Position numbers and translations under genes: made by a program
Origin: Puniceibacterium confluentis
Lineage (GTDB): Bacteria > Pseudomonadota > Alphaproteobacteria > Rhodobacterales > Rhodobacteraceae
Direction of reading: 5' to 3'
Assembly (NCBI RefSeq): GCF_007923445.1
Contig: NZ_VOJI01000001.1
Span: forward strand, 372,001-436,000
DNA length: 64,000 bases
Notes under the pieces: model-generated
What the model saw: only the letters and a program-made list of their open reading frames with translations
The model's database searches: none
Told to the model about the DNA's origin: nothing
Part shown: positions 1 through 9,177 of the stretch, piece after piece
Position numbering within the stretch: the stretch's first letter is position 1
How the letters are laid out: each line of letters starts with the position of its first letter

Positions 1-1
1 C

Positions 2-604
2 CAGGGCACGCTGAACCTGCATCAATGGATCGGGGACGACTGGGCCATCCTGTTCAGCCATCCCAAGGACTTTACACCGGTCTGCACGACCGAGTTCGGT
101 GCTGTGGCACAATTGGCGGATGAATGGGCCAAACGCGGCACCAAGGTGATCGGCGTGTCGGTCGACGGCGTCGAGGATCACAAGAAGTGGAAGCTCGACA
201 TCGAAAAGGCCGGCGGCGTCAAACCCGGTTTCCCGATCATCGCGGATGCAGGGCTGGAAGTGTCCAAGGCTTTCGACATGCTGCCCGCCGAGGCCTACCT
301 GCCCGAGGGACGCACTCCGAATGACAGCGCGACCGTGCGGTCGGTGTTCATCATCGGACCGGACAAGACGCTGAAGCTGTCGATGACCTATCCGATGAAC
401 GTCGGGCGCAACTTTGCCGAAGTGCTGCGGGCGCTGGATGGCCTGCAGACGGCGGCAAAGCATACGGTTGCGACACCGGCCAACTGGGAGGTTGGTCAGG
501 ACGTCGTGATCCCCGCCACGGTCAGCACCGAAGACGCCACGGCAAAGTTCGGCTCTTTCAAGACCGTGCTGCCCTATCTGCGCATGGCGAAATTGCCGGG
601 CTGA
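2..604 (+). CDS. 1-Cys peroxiredoxin (Prx6 family), 5' truncated by window edge
   Basis: Thiol peroxidase that reduces hydrogen peroxide and organic peroxides in the cytoplasm. The reading frame is open from base 2 and carries the Prx active-site motif HPKDFTPVCTTE, with the peroxidatic cysteine at residue 28 of the visible fragment and the upstream Thr and Pro of PxxxTxxC. The long C-terminal part, including the NVGRNFAEVLRALD segment, is typical of the Prx6 subfamily, and no clear resolving cysteine follows. About 200 residues are visible against a usual length near 217, so only some 15 N-terminal residues lie outside the window. A GTG at base 104 is an internal valine, not the start. A hairpin follows the stop codon. 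Confidence 0.93.
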   Translation, partial: QGTLNLHQWIGDDWAILFSHPKDFTPVCTTEFGAVAQLADEWAKRGTKVIGVSVDGVEDHKKWKLDIEKAGGVKPGFPIIADAGLEVSKAFDMLPAEAYLPEGRTPNDSATVRSVFIIGPDKTLKLSMTYPMNVGRNFAEVLRALDGLQTAAKHTVATPANWEVGQDVVIPATVSTEDATAKFGSFKTVLPYLRMAKLPG

Positions 605-626
605 CACGCGCCCTGCAGAAAACGGA

Positions 627-655
627 CAAAAGCTTTGCCATCGGGAAGGCTTTTG
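627..655 (+). terminator. Hairpin after the peroxiredoxin gene
   Basis: CAAAAGCTTT can pair with AAGGCTTTTG (ten pairs, one G-U) around a nine-base loop. It starts 23 bases after the peroxiredoxin stop, and the T-rich right arm could act as the terminator U-tract. Confidence 0.5.
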
Positions 656-831
656 CCTGCGGCGCTGGCCGTCACGGGCCGCGCCGCCCCAAGTTGCGTG
701 TGCCAGTGGGGCGCCGCAGACCAAGGTCCTATACACCTTTGTCGTGCTAGGCGCTCAAGGGTTCGGCGCTAGGGTGACGTAGCGGAATGCTGAAAAACGG
801 CAGCCGTTTGTCAACTTTGGGAGGGACTCAC

Positions 832-1326
832 ATGAACATGATCAACGCACTTGCGATTTCGATTGGCGCGCTCGCCGCCGTCGCCACTTACCTGTGCCTT
901 GGAACCGCGCTGGGGCTACAGGTCTGGGCGTTGTTTATCGGCTGGGGCAGCTTTTACCACACCGGGGGCGGCACCGAGGGATTGACCAAATCCGCCATCA
1001 ACCACCTTTGGGGCGTGGTGATCGCCACTGTTACCTTGTTCATCGTCGGGACTGTTGGCGGCTCGGTCGTGGTGACGTCGATCATTGTCGGATTGTCCGT
1101 TGCCGTTCTGGTGCTGGGCGCCCATTCGGCGGCACTGTCGACGATTCCGGCCGGCGTCTACGGATACGCGTCCACCGCAGCGTTTGCCCTGCTGACCGGG
1201 GTTGCGATCGGTGACATCGCCGCGATCGGAAAGGCGGCCTTGATTGTCCTGATTTCCCTGGTGCTGGGAAACATTTTCGGTTTCGTATCGCAAAAGATTG
1301 CGGGCGCGATGGCGAGCGACGCCTGA
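832..1326 (+). CDS. DUF1097 family membrane protein
   Basis: A 164-residue integral membrane protein of the DUF1097 (YcdZ-like) type with no known biochemical activity. It reads as four or five hydrophobic helices separated by short polar turns; the GWGSFYHTGGG stretch between the first helices and the AINHLWGVV stretch are characteristic of the family. The ATG at 832 is chosen over an in-frame ATG at 787 because GGGAGG sits seven bases upstream, and the extra 15 residues of the longer form are polar and unlike the family. It stands alone between a peroxiredoxin gene and an MFS gene, each separated by more than 200 bases, and is followed by a UUCG-loop hairpin. Confidence 0.85.
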   Translation: MNMINALAISIGALAAVATYLCLGTALGLQVWALFIGWGSFYHTGGGTEGLTKSAINHLWGVVIATVTLFIVGTVGGSVVVTSIIVGLSVAVLVLGAHSAALSTIPAGVYGYASTAAFALLTGVAIGDIAAIGKAALIVLISLVLGNIFGFVSQKIAGAMASDA

Positions 1327-1334
1327 ATTGGCCC

Positions 1335-1354
1335 GGCCCCGGTTCGCCGGGGCC
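1335..1354 (+). terminator. UUCG-loop hairpin after DUF1097 gene
   Basis: Perfect eight-base stem GGCCCCGG/CCGGGGCC closed by a TTCG tetraloop, eight bases after the stop codon. There is no T-run after it, so it may act as an RNA-stabilising hairpin or a U-independent terminator. Confidence 0.55.
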
Positions 1355-1687
1355 ACTGCGACAGATGCCGAGACCCCGTTCCTGACGGTTCAGCCGGTGC
1401 GGGATCGGGGGTGGTCTGCATGTTGCACCGATTGCCGGGCTCCTCTTCGGGTCGGCGGACAGGGTCGCTCTGTCCGCGCCAAAATGTTTGTGCGCAAACG
1501 GATTTCAGCCATGCATGGCGCGCAAGGCCGCTAACCGGCGGGACAATGTGGCTGCAAAAGTGAACTGATTGGTGTAGCAGGCCGGGACCGGACCCGGGCT
1601 CAGGCACTTGGGACATGGCGGTGCCAGGCGTGTGGGCCACCGGTACATTTCAAACCATCCCTTGCCTCACCGACAGAAAGATTTCGC
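1355..1687. other. Gene-free stretch upstream of MFS gene
   Basis: I see no convincing gene, RNA or repeat here. Reading frames that cross it are short, arginine-rich and lack ribosome sites. It presumably holds the promoter of the downstream transporter gene, but no clear -35/-10 pair stands out. Confidence 0.5.
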
Positions 1688-2956
1688 ATGGCCATGACCG
1701 CAGCGACAGAAACCGACTTGCGTCCCCGCGGTGGCGAGAGCCTGCCGTACTGGGAATTCGTGGCGATCATCGCGCTGCTGATGGCGCTGAACGCGGCGGC
1801 GATTGATGTCTATATCCCGGCCTTGTCAGATGTGGGCGCGGCGCTGGGCGTGACGTCCGACAATCAGCGACAGTGGGTCATCACCGCTTATGTGCTGGGT
1901 TTCGGCGGTGCGCAGGTGATCTATGGCCCGTTGTCGGACAGGTTCGGGCGCCGACGGGTGTTGTTTGCGGGACTGGGAATTTATGTGGCCGCAGCGCTTG
2001 CGGCGATCTTTGCGCCGACGTTTGCCATGCTGGTCGGACTGCGCGTGGTGCAGGGCATCGGCGCCGCTGCCACACGGGTGGTGGCGATGTCGGTTGTGCG
2101 CGACCGGTTTCAGGGACCGGGCATGGCCTCGGTGATGTCGCTGGTCATGATGGTTTTCATGGTGATGCCGGTGTTTGCCCCCAACCTGGGGTCGGCGATC
2201 CTGCTGTTTGGTACATGGCGTGAACTGTCTGCGGTGATGTGCCTGTTTGGTGTCGGCGCCTTTGCCTGGGCCTGGTTCCGGCTGCCGGAGACCCTGCAAC
2301 CGCAAGACCGGCGCGAGCTTAGCGCCAAGCGGGTGTTCGAAGCGTTCCGCATCATTTTCACCAACCGGCAAGCCTTTGGATATACCCTGGCGACCGGGGC
2401 GTTCTTTGGCGTGCTGTTCGCCTTCATCGCTCAGGCCGAGCAGATCTATACCCAGATCTACGGCATCGGCCCGGCCTTCACGTTGTATTTCTCGCTCGTC
2501 GCCTGCTTCATGTCGGCGTCCAGCTTTGCAAATTCGCGGCTGGTGGCGCGGTTCGGCACACGACGGCTCAGCCACGCCGCGCTGACAGGATTCACCCTGA
2601 TGGGGGCACTGCATCTGGGGGTGGCGATCAGCTTTGGCGGCGCCGCGCCCTTCTGGCTGTTTCTGGCGCTGCTGATCCCGCAGTTCTGCCTGTTCGGGTT
2701 TATCCCGACCAACTTCAATTCTCTGGCCATGGATCCACTGGGTCATGTGGCGGGCACGGCCTCGGCTGTGCTGGGCACGGTTCAGACCCTGGGCGGCGGC
2801 ATACTGGGCGCTTTCGTCGGGTACTTCTACAACGGCACTCTGGTGCCAATGCTGACCGGGTTCACCCTGCTGGGGGCGCTGTCGCTCAGCCTCGTGGCTG
2901 TCGCAGAAGGCGGACGGCTGTTCAGAGCGCCGCGGAATCGTCCTGCGCCGCGGTAA
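1688..2956 (+). CDS. MFS multidrug exporter, Bcr/CflA type
   Basis: A 422-residue, twelve-helix major facilitator transporter of the drug:proton antiporter (Bcr/CflA) group in the inner membrane. The MFS motif A between helices 2 and 3 reads GPLSDRFGRRRVL, and the first helix carries the AIDVYIPAL segment typical of Bcr/CflA proteins. Length matches the family (about 400). The ATG at 1688 has AGAAAG upstream; an ATG two codons further in is a possible alternative. It has no regulator beside it and no operon partner, so the exported compound cannot be deduced. Confidence 0.9.
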   Translation: MAMTAATETDLRPRGGESLPYWEFVAIIALLMALNAAAIDVYIPALSDVGAALGVTSDNQRQWVITAYVLGFGGAQVIYGPLSDRFGRRRVLFAGLGIYVAAALAAIFAPTFAMLVGLRVVQGIGAAATRVVAMSVVRDRFQGPGMASVMSLVMMVFMVMPVFAPNLGSAILLFGTWRELSAVMCLFGVGAFAWAWFRLPETLQPQDRRELSAKRVFEAFRIIFTNRQAFGYTLATGAFFGVLFAFIAQAEQIYTQIYGIGPAFTLYFSLVACFMSASSFANSRLVARFGTRRLSHAALTGFTLMGALHLGVAISFGGAAPFWLFLALLIPQFCLFGFIPTNFNSLAMDPLGHVAGTASAVLGTVQTLGGGILGAFVGYFYNGTLVPMLTGFTLLGALSLSLVAVAEGGRLFRAPRNRPAPR

Positions 2957-3047
2957 AATCGCTTGCCCGGCCTCTGTCAGCGATGCGACTCTTGCCAAGG
3001 TCGGGCGCTTGACATCCTATCGGAACCCGAACCAGACCGGAGCCCGC

Positions 3048-4085
3048 ATGAACACAGCCTTTGAGATCGGAACCGAACGCATCCTGCCGGGTGACCGGCG
3101 CACGGTGGACCTGCCGGTTTCGGTCATGTCCGACCACACGCCGGTCACGCTGTCGGCCCATGTGGTCAACGGGCGTCGCCCGGGGCCGGTGATGTTCGTG
3201 TCGGCCGCGATCCATGGCGACGAGGTGATCGGCGCCGAAATTGTCCGCCGCCTGCTGCGCGCCGCCCCGGTGCAGCGGCTGGCAGGCACGCTGATCGCGG
3301 TGCCGATCGTGAATGCCTACGGGTTTCTGAACCACTCGCGGTATCTGCCCGACCGCCGCGACCTGAACCGGTGTTTTCCCGGTCACTCCGAAGGCTCGCT
3401 GGCCGCGCGACTGGCGCATCTCTTCATGAAGGAGATCGTGATGCGCTGCGACATCGGCATTGACCTGCATTCGGCGGCGGTCGGGCGTACCAACCTGCCA
3501 CAGATCCGTCTGACCCCGGGCAACGACCGCCTGCGCGCCCTGGGCGAAGCCTTTGCCGCGCCGGTCACGATGCTGTCCAAGGTGCGCGAGGGCAGCTTGC
3601 GGGGCGAGGCCGAGGCGCGCGGTGTCGATCTGCTGCTCTACGAGGCCGGCGAGGGGCTCCGGTTCGACGAATTCGCCGCCCGGGCCGGTGTGGCCGGTAT
3701 TTTGCGGGTGATGGAGCAACTGGGCATGATTGCGGGCAAGGGCGTGCCCCGGGCGCGCGGCGCCCCGGTGTTCTGCGAACGCTCGACCTGGTCACGGGCG
3801 CCGACCGGCGGGCTGCTGCGCACGCTGAAGGCAAGTGGCGACTATATCGAGGCAGGCGACGTTCTGGGGATCATCTCCGATCCCTTCGGCGAGGTCGAGG
3901 CCGAGGTTCTGGCCCAGGATACCGGCATTGTCGTCGGCCGCACGAACCTGCCGGTGGTCAATGAAGGTGATGCGGTGTTCCACATCGCGATCCCGAAGCG
4001 GGCGGTGCATGCCGAGGCGGCGGCGCAGGGCATGGGAGAGCATCTGGAAGCGGCGGCGCTGTTCGACGAAGACGAGATCATCTGA
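3048..4085 (+). CDS. Succinylglutamate desuccinylase/aspartoacylase family zinc hydrolase
   Basis: A 345-residue M14-like zinc deacylase. The first zinc-binding pair is visible in HGDEV (His56, Glu59), and the third ligand is the histidine of DLHSA (His141). The C-terminal third carries a lipoyl/biotin-like beta domain typical of the larger AstE/AspA_2 proteins, which hydrolyse N-acyl amino acids or related amides. There is no astABCD arginine-degradation cluster nearby, so arginine catabolism is not implied; substrate unknown. The start at 3048 is preferred to a TTG at 3009 because the earlier residues do not look like the family. A copy of the extragenic repeat follows about 25 bases after the stop. 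Confidence 0.82.
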   Translation: MNTAFEIGTERILPGDRRTVDLPVSVMSDHTPVTLSAHVVNGRRPGPVMFVSAAIHGDEVIGAEIVRRLLRAAPVQRLAGTLIAVPIVNAYGFLNHSRYLPDRRDLNRCFPGHSEGSLAARLAHLFMKEIVMRCDIGIDLHSAAVGRTNLPQIRLTPGNDRLRALGEAFAAPVTMLSKVREGSLRGEAEARGVDLLLYEAGEGLRFDEFAARAGVAGILRVMEQLGMIAGKGVPRARGAPVFCERSTWSRAPTGGLLRTLKASGDYIEAGDVLGIISDPFGEVEAEVLAQDTGIVVGRTNLPVVNEGDAVFHIAIPKRAVHAEAAAQGMGEHLEAAALFDEDEII

Positions 4086-4108
4086 GCCACCGCCGGACAG
4101 GTTCCGGA

Positions 4109-4143
4109 CGCCTCCGGCGGGAGTATTTGGAAAGAGAAGAAAC
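4109..4143 (+). repeat. Extragenic GC-stem/TATTT element, copy A
   Basis: CGCCTCCGGCGGGAG followed by TATTT and an A/G-rich tail, located 24 bases after the preceding stop codon and oriented with that gene. CTCC and GGAG can pair around GGCG. The segment 4121-4143 is identical at 22 of 23 positions to copy C (23073-23095, minus strand). Confidence 0.8.
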
Positions 4144-4271
4144 CGGGGCCGGTTCTGCAAGCCACCCCGGTTGTCGGCACCGGCTGTCCCCGGCCTCTGC
4201 GCCGGCAATCGCGGCTTGCACCCCGCGTCGCAAAGGGGGCATGGTCCGCGCGCATATCAAAGGAGACCGTC

Positions 4272-5060
4272 ATGGCCTTTACCCTCGCCACCTGGAACAT
4301 CAATTCCGTGCGCCTGCGCGCCGGGCTGGTCGAACGTCTGATGCGCGACGAGATGCCGGATGTCCTGTGCCTGCAGGAGTGCAAGAGCCCGGTGGACAAG
4401 CTGCCTTTGGACGGGTTTGCGGCGCTTGGATATACCCATGTGGTGGCACGTGGACAGAAGGGCTACAACGGGGTGGCGATCCTGTCCAAGCTGCCGATCC
4501 GGGACGTCGGCGACAAGGATTTCGCCGCGCTGGGCCATGCGCGGCATGTGGCCGCCCAACTGGACAATGGCGTGACGGTCCATAATTTCTACGTGCCGGC
4601 GGGCGGGGACAAGCCGGACCGGGCTGTGAATGTGAAGTTCGGCCAGAAACTCGACTATCTGAGCGAAATGCGCGACTGGTTCCGCGCCGAGCGGCCCGAG
4701 AAGGCGATCCTGGTGGGCGATCTCAACATCGCCCCGCGCGAGGATGATGTCTGGGACCACAAGAAACTGCTGAAGATCGTGAGCCACACGCCCATCGAGG
4801 TCGACCATCTGGGGGCGGCGCAGGAGGCCGGCGGCTGGGTGGACATCACCCGGCAGGATATCCCGTCGGGCAACCTGTATTCCTGGTGGTCCTACCGGTC
4901 GCCGGACTGGGATCTCGCCGACAAGGGCCGTCGGCTGGACCACGTCTGGGCGACGCCCGACATTGCCGCGGCCGGCCACTCGAGCCGGATCCTGCGCCCG
5001 GTGCGCGGCTGGGAGCAGCCGAGTGACCATGCGCCGGTTCTGGCCAGCTTCGATCTGTAG
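4272..5060 (+). CDS. xthA: Exodeoxyribonuclease III (AP endonuclease)
   Basis: A 262-residue EEP-fold nuclease that cuts DNA at abasic sites and removes 3'-blocking groups in base excision repair. Family landmarks are all present: the N-terminal WNINSVR, the metal-binding glutamate in LQECK, the catalytic GDLNIAP segment, the WWSYR and RLDHVWATP segments, and the terminal SDHAPV histidine. Length is standard for Xth (about 260-268). AAAGGAG lies nine bases before the ATG. It is a monocistronic unit between the AspA-like gene and the thioredoxin-like gene. Confidence 0.96.
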   Translation: MAFTLATWNINSVRLRAGLVERLMRDEMPDVLCLQECKSPVDKLPLDGFAALGYTHVVARGQKGYNGVAILSKLPIRDVGDKDFAALGHARHVAAQLDNGVTVHNFYVPAGGDKPDRAVNVKFGQKLDYLSEMRDWFRAERPEKAILVGDLNIAPREDDVWDHKKLLKIVSHTPIEVDHLGAAQEAGGWVDITRQDIPSGNLYSWWSYRSPDWDLADKGRRLDHVWATPDIAAAGHSSRILRPVRGWEQPSDHAPVLASFDL

Positions 5061-5188
5061 CGCGGAGCTGTGGAGGCGCTGCGGCCGCACGCTGTTCCGT
5101 CTGCCCCCTTGCAACCGCAGGGGGCTTGGGCCATCTAACCCTGCAACAGCCATTCCGGGCCAATCTTGAGGCAAAAGAGGATTTCGCG

Positions 5189-6103
5189 ATGATCGAATTG
5201 GGAACGGGCGCCGCACAACCGCAGCAGAGCCATGTCAAGGACGTGGCCGAGCGGGACTTCATGAAAGAGGTGATCGAGGCTTCGAAGGAGGCGCCGGTCA
5301 TCGTTGATTTCTGGGCGCCGTGGTGTGGTCCCTGCAAGACGCTGGGTCCGCAGCTCGAAGCGGCGGTGAACGCGGCCAAGGGCGCCGTGACCATGGCCAA
5401 GGTCAACATCGACGAAGCCCAGCAGATCGCGGCGCAGCTTCAGATCCAGTCAATTCCCACGGTCTATGCCTTTTTCCGCGGCCAGCCGATCGACGGCTTC
5501 CAGGGCGCGCTGCCGCCGTCCGAGGTCAAGGCCTTTGTCGAGCGTGTGGTCAAGCAGGCGGGTGGTGATGCCAGCGGCGGGCTGGACGAGGCGGTTGCCA
5601 CAGCCGAGGAAATGCTCGAGCAGGGTGCCGCCACCGATGCGGTGCAGATCTTCGGCGCGATTCTGGGCGAGGAACCGAACCACGCCGGCGCCTATGGCGG
5701 CATGGTGCGGGCGCATATCGCGATGAAGGAGCTGGATCAGGCCGAGGCGATCCTGAACGGCGCCCCGGTCGAGATTTCCAAGGCGCCCGAGCTTGAGGCC
5801 GCGCACGCGCAGCTGATGCTGGCGCGTCAGGCCGAGAACGCCGGCCCTGTCGGCGAGTTGACGGCGGCGGTCGACGCAAATCCGGACGATCATCAGGCGC
5901 GGCTGGATCTGGCGCAGGCGCTCTATGCCAATGGTGAGGTCGAGGCGGCAGTGGACCAGCTGCTCGAATCCTTCCGGCGCGACCGCGAGTGGAATGACGG
6001 CGCCGCAAAAGCGCAACTGTTCACCGTTTTCGATGCGCTGAAGCCGAATGATCCGGTGGCGCTCAGGGGGCGGCGGAAATTGAGCTCGATGCTGTTTGCC
6101 TGA
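5189..6103 (+). CDS. CnoX/YbbN-type thioredoxin-TPR co-chaperone
   Basis: A 304-residue cytoplasmic protein with an N-terminal thioredoxin fold and C-terminal TPR-like repeats. The redox motif WCGPC (Cys46, Cys49) is intact, unlike E. coli CnoX which lacks the first cysteine, so this protein should be a true disulfide reductase as well as a holdase. Family members protect substrates from oxidative aggregation and hand them to GroEL/DnaK; groESL lies 10 kb downstream but not in the same operon. The ATG at 5189 is preferred to a TTG 21 codons upstream because AGAGG precedes it and the upstream residues are low-quality. It is followed after 27 bases by the LON-domain gene, so they are probably co-transcribed. 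Confidence 0.9.
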   Translation: MIELGTGAAQPQQSHVKDVAERDFMKEVIEASKEAPVIVDFWAPWCGPCKTLGPQLEAAVNAAKGAVTMAKVNIDEAQQIAAQLQIQSIPTVYAFFRGQPIDGFQGALPPSEVKAFVERVVKQAGGDASGGLDEAVATAEEMLEQGAATDAVQIFGAILGEEPNHAGAYGGMVRAHIAMKELDQAEAILNGAPVEISKAPELEAAHAQLMLARQAENAGPVGELTAAVDANPDDHQARLDLAQALYANGEVEAAVDQLLESFRRDREWNDGAAKAQLFTVFDALKPNDPVALRGRRKLSSMLFA

Positions 6104-6130
6104 CCTGGTCTGCGGGCTAGCTAGGATGTC

Positions 6131-6778
6131 ATGAAACACATCACCGATCTGCCGGATCTGATTCCGGTCTTTCCCCTGCCGGGCGCGCTGTTGCTGCCGC
6201 GCTCGCGCTTGCCGCTGCATCTGTTCGAGCCGCGCTATCTGCAGATGTTCGATGACGCGCTCAAGACCGATGCGCGGTTGATCGGGATGGTGCAGCCCAA
6301 TGCCGTGCCCGGTCGCGACAAGGCCGGGCTGCAGCGAATCGGGTGTGCCGGGCGGATCAGCCAGTTCTCCGAAACCGAGGATGGTCGCTACATGATCACC
6401 CTGGCGGGAATCTCGCGGTTCCGGGTGCAGAAAGAAGTCGAGGGGTTCACCCCTTACCGGCGGTGCGAGGTGAGCTGGGAGGGTTTCGAGCAGGATCTCT
6501 GCGACGATGCCGACGAGGACCGGGCCTTCAACCGCCCCAAGTTCCTGACATTGCTCGAACGGTACTTTGACGCCCGCGACCTGTCGGCCGATTGGGACAC
6601 GCTGAAGGACGCCGAGGACGAATTGCTGGTCAATTCGCTGTCGATGCTGCTGGATTTTGATCCCGAGGACAAGCAGGCGCTGCTGGAGGCGCCTTCGCTC
6701 AGCACCCGGCGGGAAACCCTGGTGACACTGATAGAATATGCCCTGCGCGGCGGCTCCGATGAAGGATTGATGCAATGA
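6131..6778 (+). CDS. LON peptidase substrate-binding-domain protein
   Basis: A 215-residue protein equivalent to the N-terminal domain of Lon with no ATPase or protease part. It has the family signatures [26 protein letters not shown]-like opening, the IGMVQP segment and the GCAGRI segment. Such solo LON proteins are common in Rhodobacterales between a CnoX-like gene and a Trm112-like gene, as here; the function is not established and may be substrate recruitment. Its stop codon overlaps the ATG of the next gene (ATGA), implying translational coupling. Confidence 0.92.
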   Translation: MKHITDLPDLIPVFPLPGALLLPRSRLPLHLFEPRYLQMFDDALKTDARLIGMVQPNAVPGRDKAGLQRIGCAGRISQFSETEDGRYMITLAGISRFRVQKEVEGFTPYRRCEVSWEGFEQDLCDDADEDRAFNRPKFLTLLERYFDARDLSADWDTLKDAEDELLVNSLSMLLDFDPEDKQALLEAPSLSTRRETLVTLIEYALRGGSDEGLMQ

Positions 6779-6954
6779 CCGAACCGGTGTCCGACCGCCG
6801 AATGCTCGAGGCGCTGATCTGCCCGCAGACCCATGCGACGCTGGAATACGACGCCGAAGCGCAGGAATTGATCAGTCGCCGGGCCCGGCTCGCCTATCCG
6901 ATCCGCGATGGCATTCCCGTGATGCTTCTGGACGAGGCGCGGCGGCTGGACTGA
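6775..6954 (+). CDS. Trm112-family small protein
   Basis: A 59-residue protein beginning at an ATG that overlaps the stop of the LON-domain gene. The translation shows the Trm112/YcaR pattern: an ALICPQT opening near residue 13, then [12 protein letters not shown] and the [14 protein letters not shown] end. In eukaryotes and some bacteria Trm112 proteins stabilise methyltransferases; the bacterial role is unclear. Only one cysteine of the usual zinc-binding set remains, which is common in the proteobacterial branch. It is easily missed by length filters. Confidence 0.9.
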   Translation: MTEPVSDRRMLEALICPQTHATLEYDAEAQELISRRARLAYPIRDGIPVMLLDEARRLD

Positions 6955-7080
6955 GGCGCCGCCCCGGGGTCGGGCGCCGGCCTTGGGGCACCGGGGCGCG
7001 CCCCGCCAGAGGGACAGCCGCGTTGACAGCATGTCGGCGCGCTGCTACGCGACCGCCCTTATCTGCAAAGGACATGAAGC

Positions 7081-7992
7081 ATGGCACGAGGCCGCAAGGG
7101 GCGCGATATTTCCGGTTGGCTGGTGGTGGACAAGCCGGCGGGCCTGACATCGACCGCCGTGGTGAACAAGGTGCGCTGGGCACTGGATGCCAAAAAGGCC
7201 GGTCACGCGGGCACGCTGGATCCGGATGCGACCGGCGTATTGGCCGTGGCGCTGGGCGAGGCAACCAAAACGGTGCCCTATATCACCGACGCCCTGAAGG
7301 CCTATGTCTTTACCGTGCGGCTGGGTGTGGCCACCAACACCGATGACGCCGAGGGCGAAGTGTTGCAGACATCAGATCTGCGCCCCTCGGACGCCGAGAT
7401 CAAGGAGGCCCTGCACGGCTTTGTCGGCGACATCCAGCAGGTGCCGCCGCAATTTTCAGCGGTCAAGATCGACGGCGAGCGGGCCTACAAGCGCGCCCGG
7501 GACGGCGAGGCCATGGAGATCGCGGCGCGGGATCTGTTTGTCGAGTCCCTGATACTGACGGGACGGCCCGACGCTGATCATGTGACGCTGGAAATGGTTT
7601 GCGGCAAGGGGGGCTACGTCCGTTCCATCGCCCGGGATCTGGGTGAACGGCTTGGCTGCTATGGCCATGTGCGCGAATTGCGCCGGACCTGGTCGGGTCC
7701 GTTCGAAGCGCAGGACGGTATCACGCTGGACGAGGTCGAGCGGCTGGCCCGCACACCGGAACTGGACGCTTTCGTGCAGCCGCTGGAGGTAGGATTGGCG
7801 GATCTGCCGCAGGTGCCCTGCGCCCCCGAGGCGGCGGCGCGTCTGCGCAACGGCAATCCCGGCATGGTGATCAGTTCAGAGGTGGAATACGGCGACGAAT
7901 GCTGGGCGGCGCTGAACGGGCGCGCGGTGGCGGTCGGCATCTACAAGGGCGGGGAACTGCACCCGATCCGGGTGTTCGCCGCCCCGACCTGA
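7081..7992 (+). CDS. truB: tRNA pseudouridine-55 synthase TruB
   Basis: A 303-residue enzyme that converts U55 of tRNA T-loops to pseudouridine. The opening [13 protein letters not shown] and the catalytic motif [12 protein letters not shown] (nucleophile Asp47) are diagnostic, followed by the KxYxFTVRLG-type strand and the [12 protein letters not shown] segment. Length is normal. AAAGGACATG-type spacing precedes the ATG. In many bacteria truB sits between rbfA and rpsO; here neither neighbour is present within the window, the next gene being dut 200 bases downstream. Confidence 0.96.
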   Translation: MARGRKGRDISGWLVVDKPAGLTSTAVVNKVRWALDAKKAGHAGTLDPDATGVLAVALGEATKTVPYITDALKAYVFTVRLGVATNTDDAEGEVLQTSDLRPSDAEIKEALHGFVGDIQQVPPQFSAVKIDGERAYKRARDGEAMEIAARDLFVESLILTGRPDADHVTLEMVCGKGGYVRSIARDLGERLGCYGHVRELRRTWSGPFEAQDGITLDEVERLARTPELDAFVQPLEVGLADLPQVPCAPEAAARLRNGNPGMVISSEVEYGDECWAALNGRAVAVGIYKGGELHPIRVFAAPT

Positions 7993-8197
7993 GTCCGGGC
8001 GGGCGGTGCCGCGCACCCGCAACGATGCGCCACTTCGGGCGGTTTGTTCCAGCGGGTCGAGGCAGAACGTGCGGTGACGCCGCGCCAGGGTATGTTGACG
8101 GGACGGCGTCGCCGACGAAAATCGCATACTCAGGCAAGCAAATCATGTGCATCCGGTGCGGCAGCACCGGTGCCCCGAAGCTGTCACGGAGCCAATG

Positions 8198-8647
8198 ATG
8201 AACACGATCAAATTTCTGCGCCTCGCACACAACGCTGACCTGCCGTTGCCCGCCTATGCAACGCCAGGCGCGGCGGGCATGGATCTGCGCGCCTGCCTTG
8301 CCGACGGCGACATCGTCATTGAACCGGGCGCGATTGCGCTCATCCCAACGGGATTTGCGGTGGAACTGCCGCCGGCAACCGAAATGCAGATCCGTCCGCG
8401 ATCGGGCTTGGCGATCCGGTCCGGCATCCTGAACCCCAACAGCCCCGGCACAGTGGACGAGGATTACAGGGGCGAGATCCAGGTGGCGTTGATGAACGCC
8501 GGGCACGAAGCCTTTGCCGTCGCGCACGGCGACCGCATCGCCCAGGCTGTGATCGCCGATGTACGGCGGCCTGAAATAGTAGAAGCCCAAAGCCTAGCAG
8601 GGACAGTCCGCGGCGCCGGGGGCTTTGGCTCGACCGGCGTGAAGTGA
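8198..8647 (+). CDS. dut: dUTP diphosphatase
   Basis: A 149-residue trimeric dUTPase that hydrolyses dUTP to dUMP, keeping uracil out of DNA. All five motifs are readable: TPGAAGMDLRA (motif 1), PRSGLA (2), the VDEDYRGEI segment (3), GDRIAQAVI (4) and the C-terminal RGAGGFGSTG (5). Two ATGs lie three bases apart; 8198 is chosen because GGAG is six bases upstream of it, compared with three for 8195. In relatives dut often follows coaBC, which is absent here. Confidence 0.96.
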   Translation: MNTIKFLRLAHNADLPLPAYATPGAAGMDLRACLADGDIVIEPGAIALIPTGFAVELPPATEMQIRPRSGLAIRSGILNPNSPGTVDEDYRGEIQVALMNAGHEAFAVAHGDRIAQAVIADVRRPEIVEAQSLAGTVRGAGGFGSTGVK

Positions 8648-9177
8648 GGATCGTGGCATCGCAGGCAGATCTGACCTGTGCCGTCGGCCGGATCGCTCTC
8701 TGAATGCTGACTGTGAGGCCGGCCAGCCACGGGTTGGCCAACCGCCCGGCATAATGGACGCCCTGCGGCTGCCACCCGCTGCTTGATCTCTCTGTATGCA
8801 CCTTGGTCTGTCGTGGAAATCACCCGATGCATTTGAACGCGGTCCCGTTTTAGGGTTTACGCTACGCCTGCGCGTTCAGGCGATCACACCGGTCGTCATC
8901 ACCTGCGGTCGCTTCAATGTTGAGGGTCTCTCATGAAACGCTATGAAATTGTGGCTCGGATGGATCTGGCGGCTGGTCAATCCGGAAAGCGTTGTTCCGC
9001 TGCGGCGAACAGGCGATCTCTGGCAGTTGCCATGAGGGGGCTGCGACGGGCGGCGCGTTCTGCAATTGATCACAGGCGCTCTGCCCCGCTTTTGGCGCGG
9101 GGTCATATCAAGGCCGACCGCGCAATGGCCGCGTCCACCCGCAGCCAGGGCGGCATTGGCTGCGGCGGGGCGCGCTG
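8648..9177. other. 530-base stretch between dut and the HesA/ThiF gene
   Basis: No gene is convincingly supported. One frame (8933-9178, plus strand) has GAGGG eight bases before its ATG and ends with a TGA that overlaps the ATG of the next gene (TGATG). Its 81-residue product is Ala/Arg/Ser-rich and matches no family I know. A 30-codon frame starting at 8943 in another phase reads like a natural amphipathic peptide. The stretch may be a decayed gene or an expressed leader; I cannot decide. Confidence 0.35.
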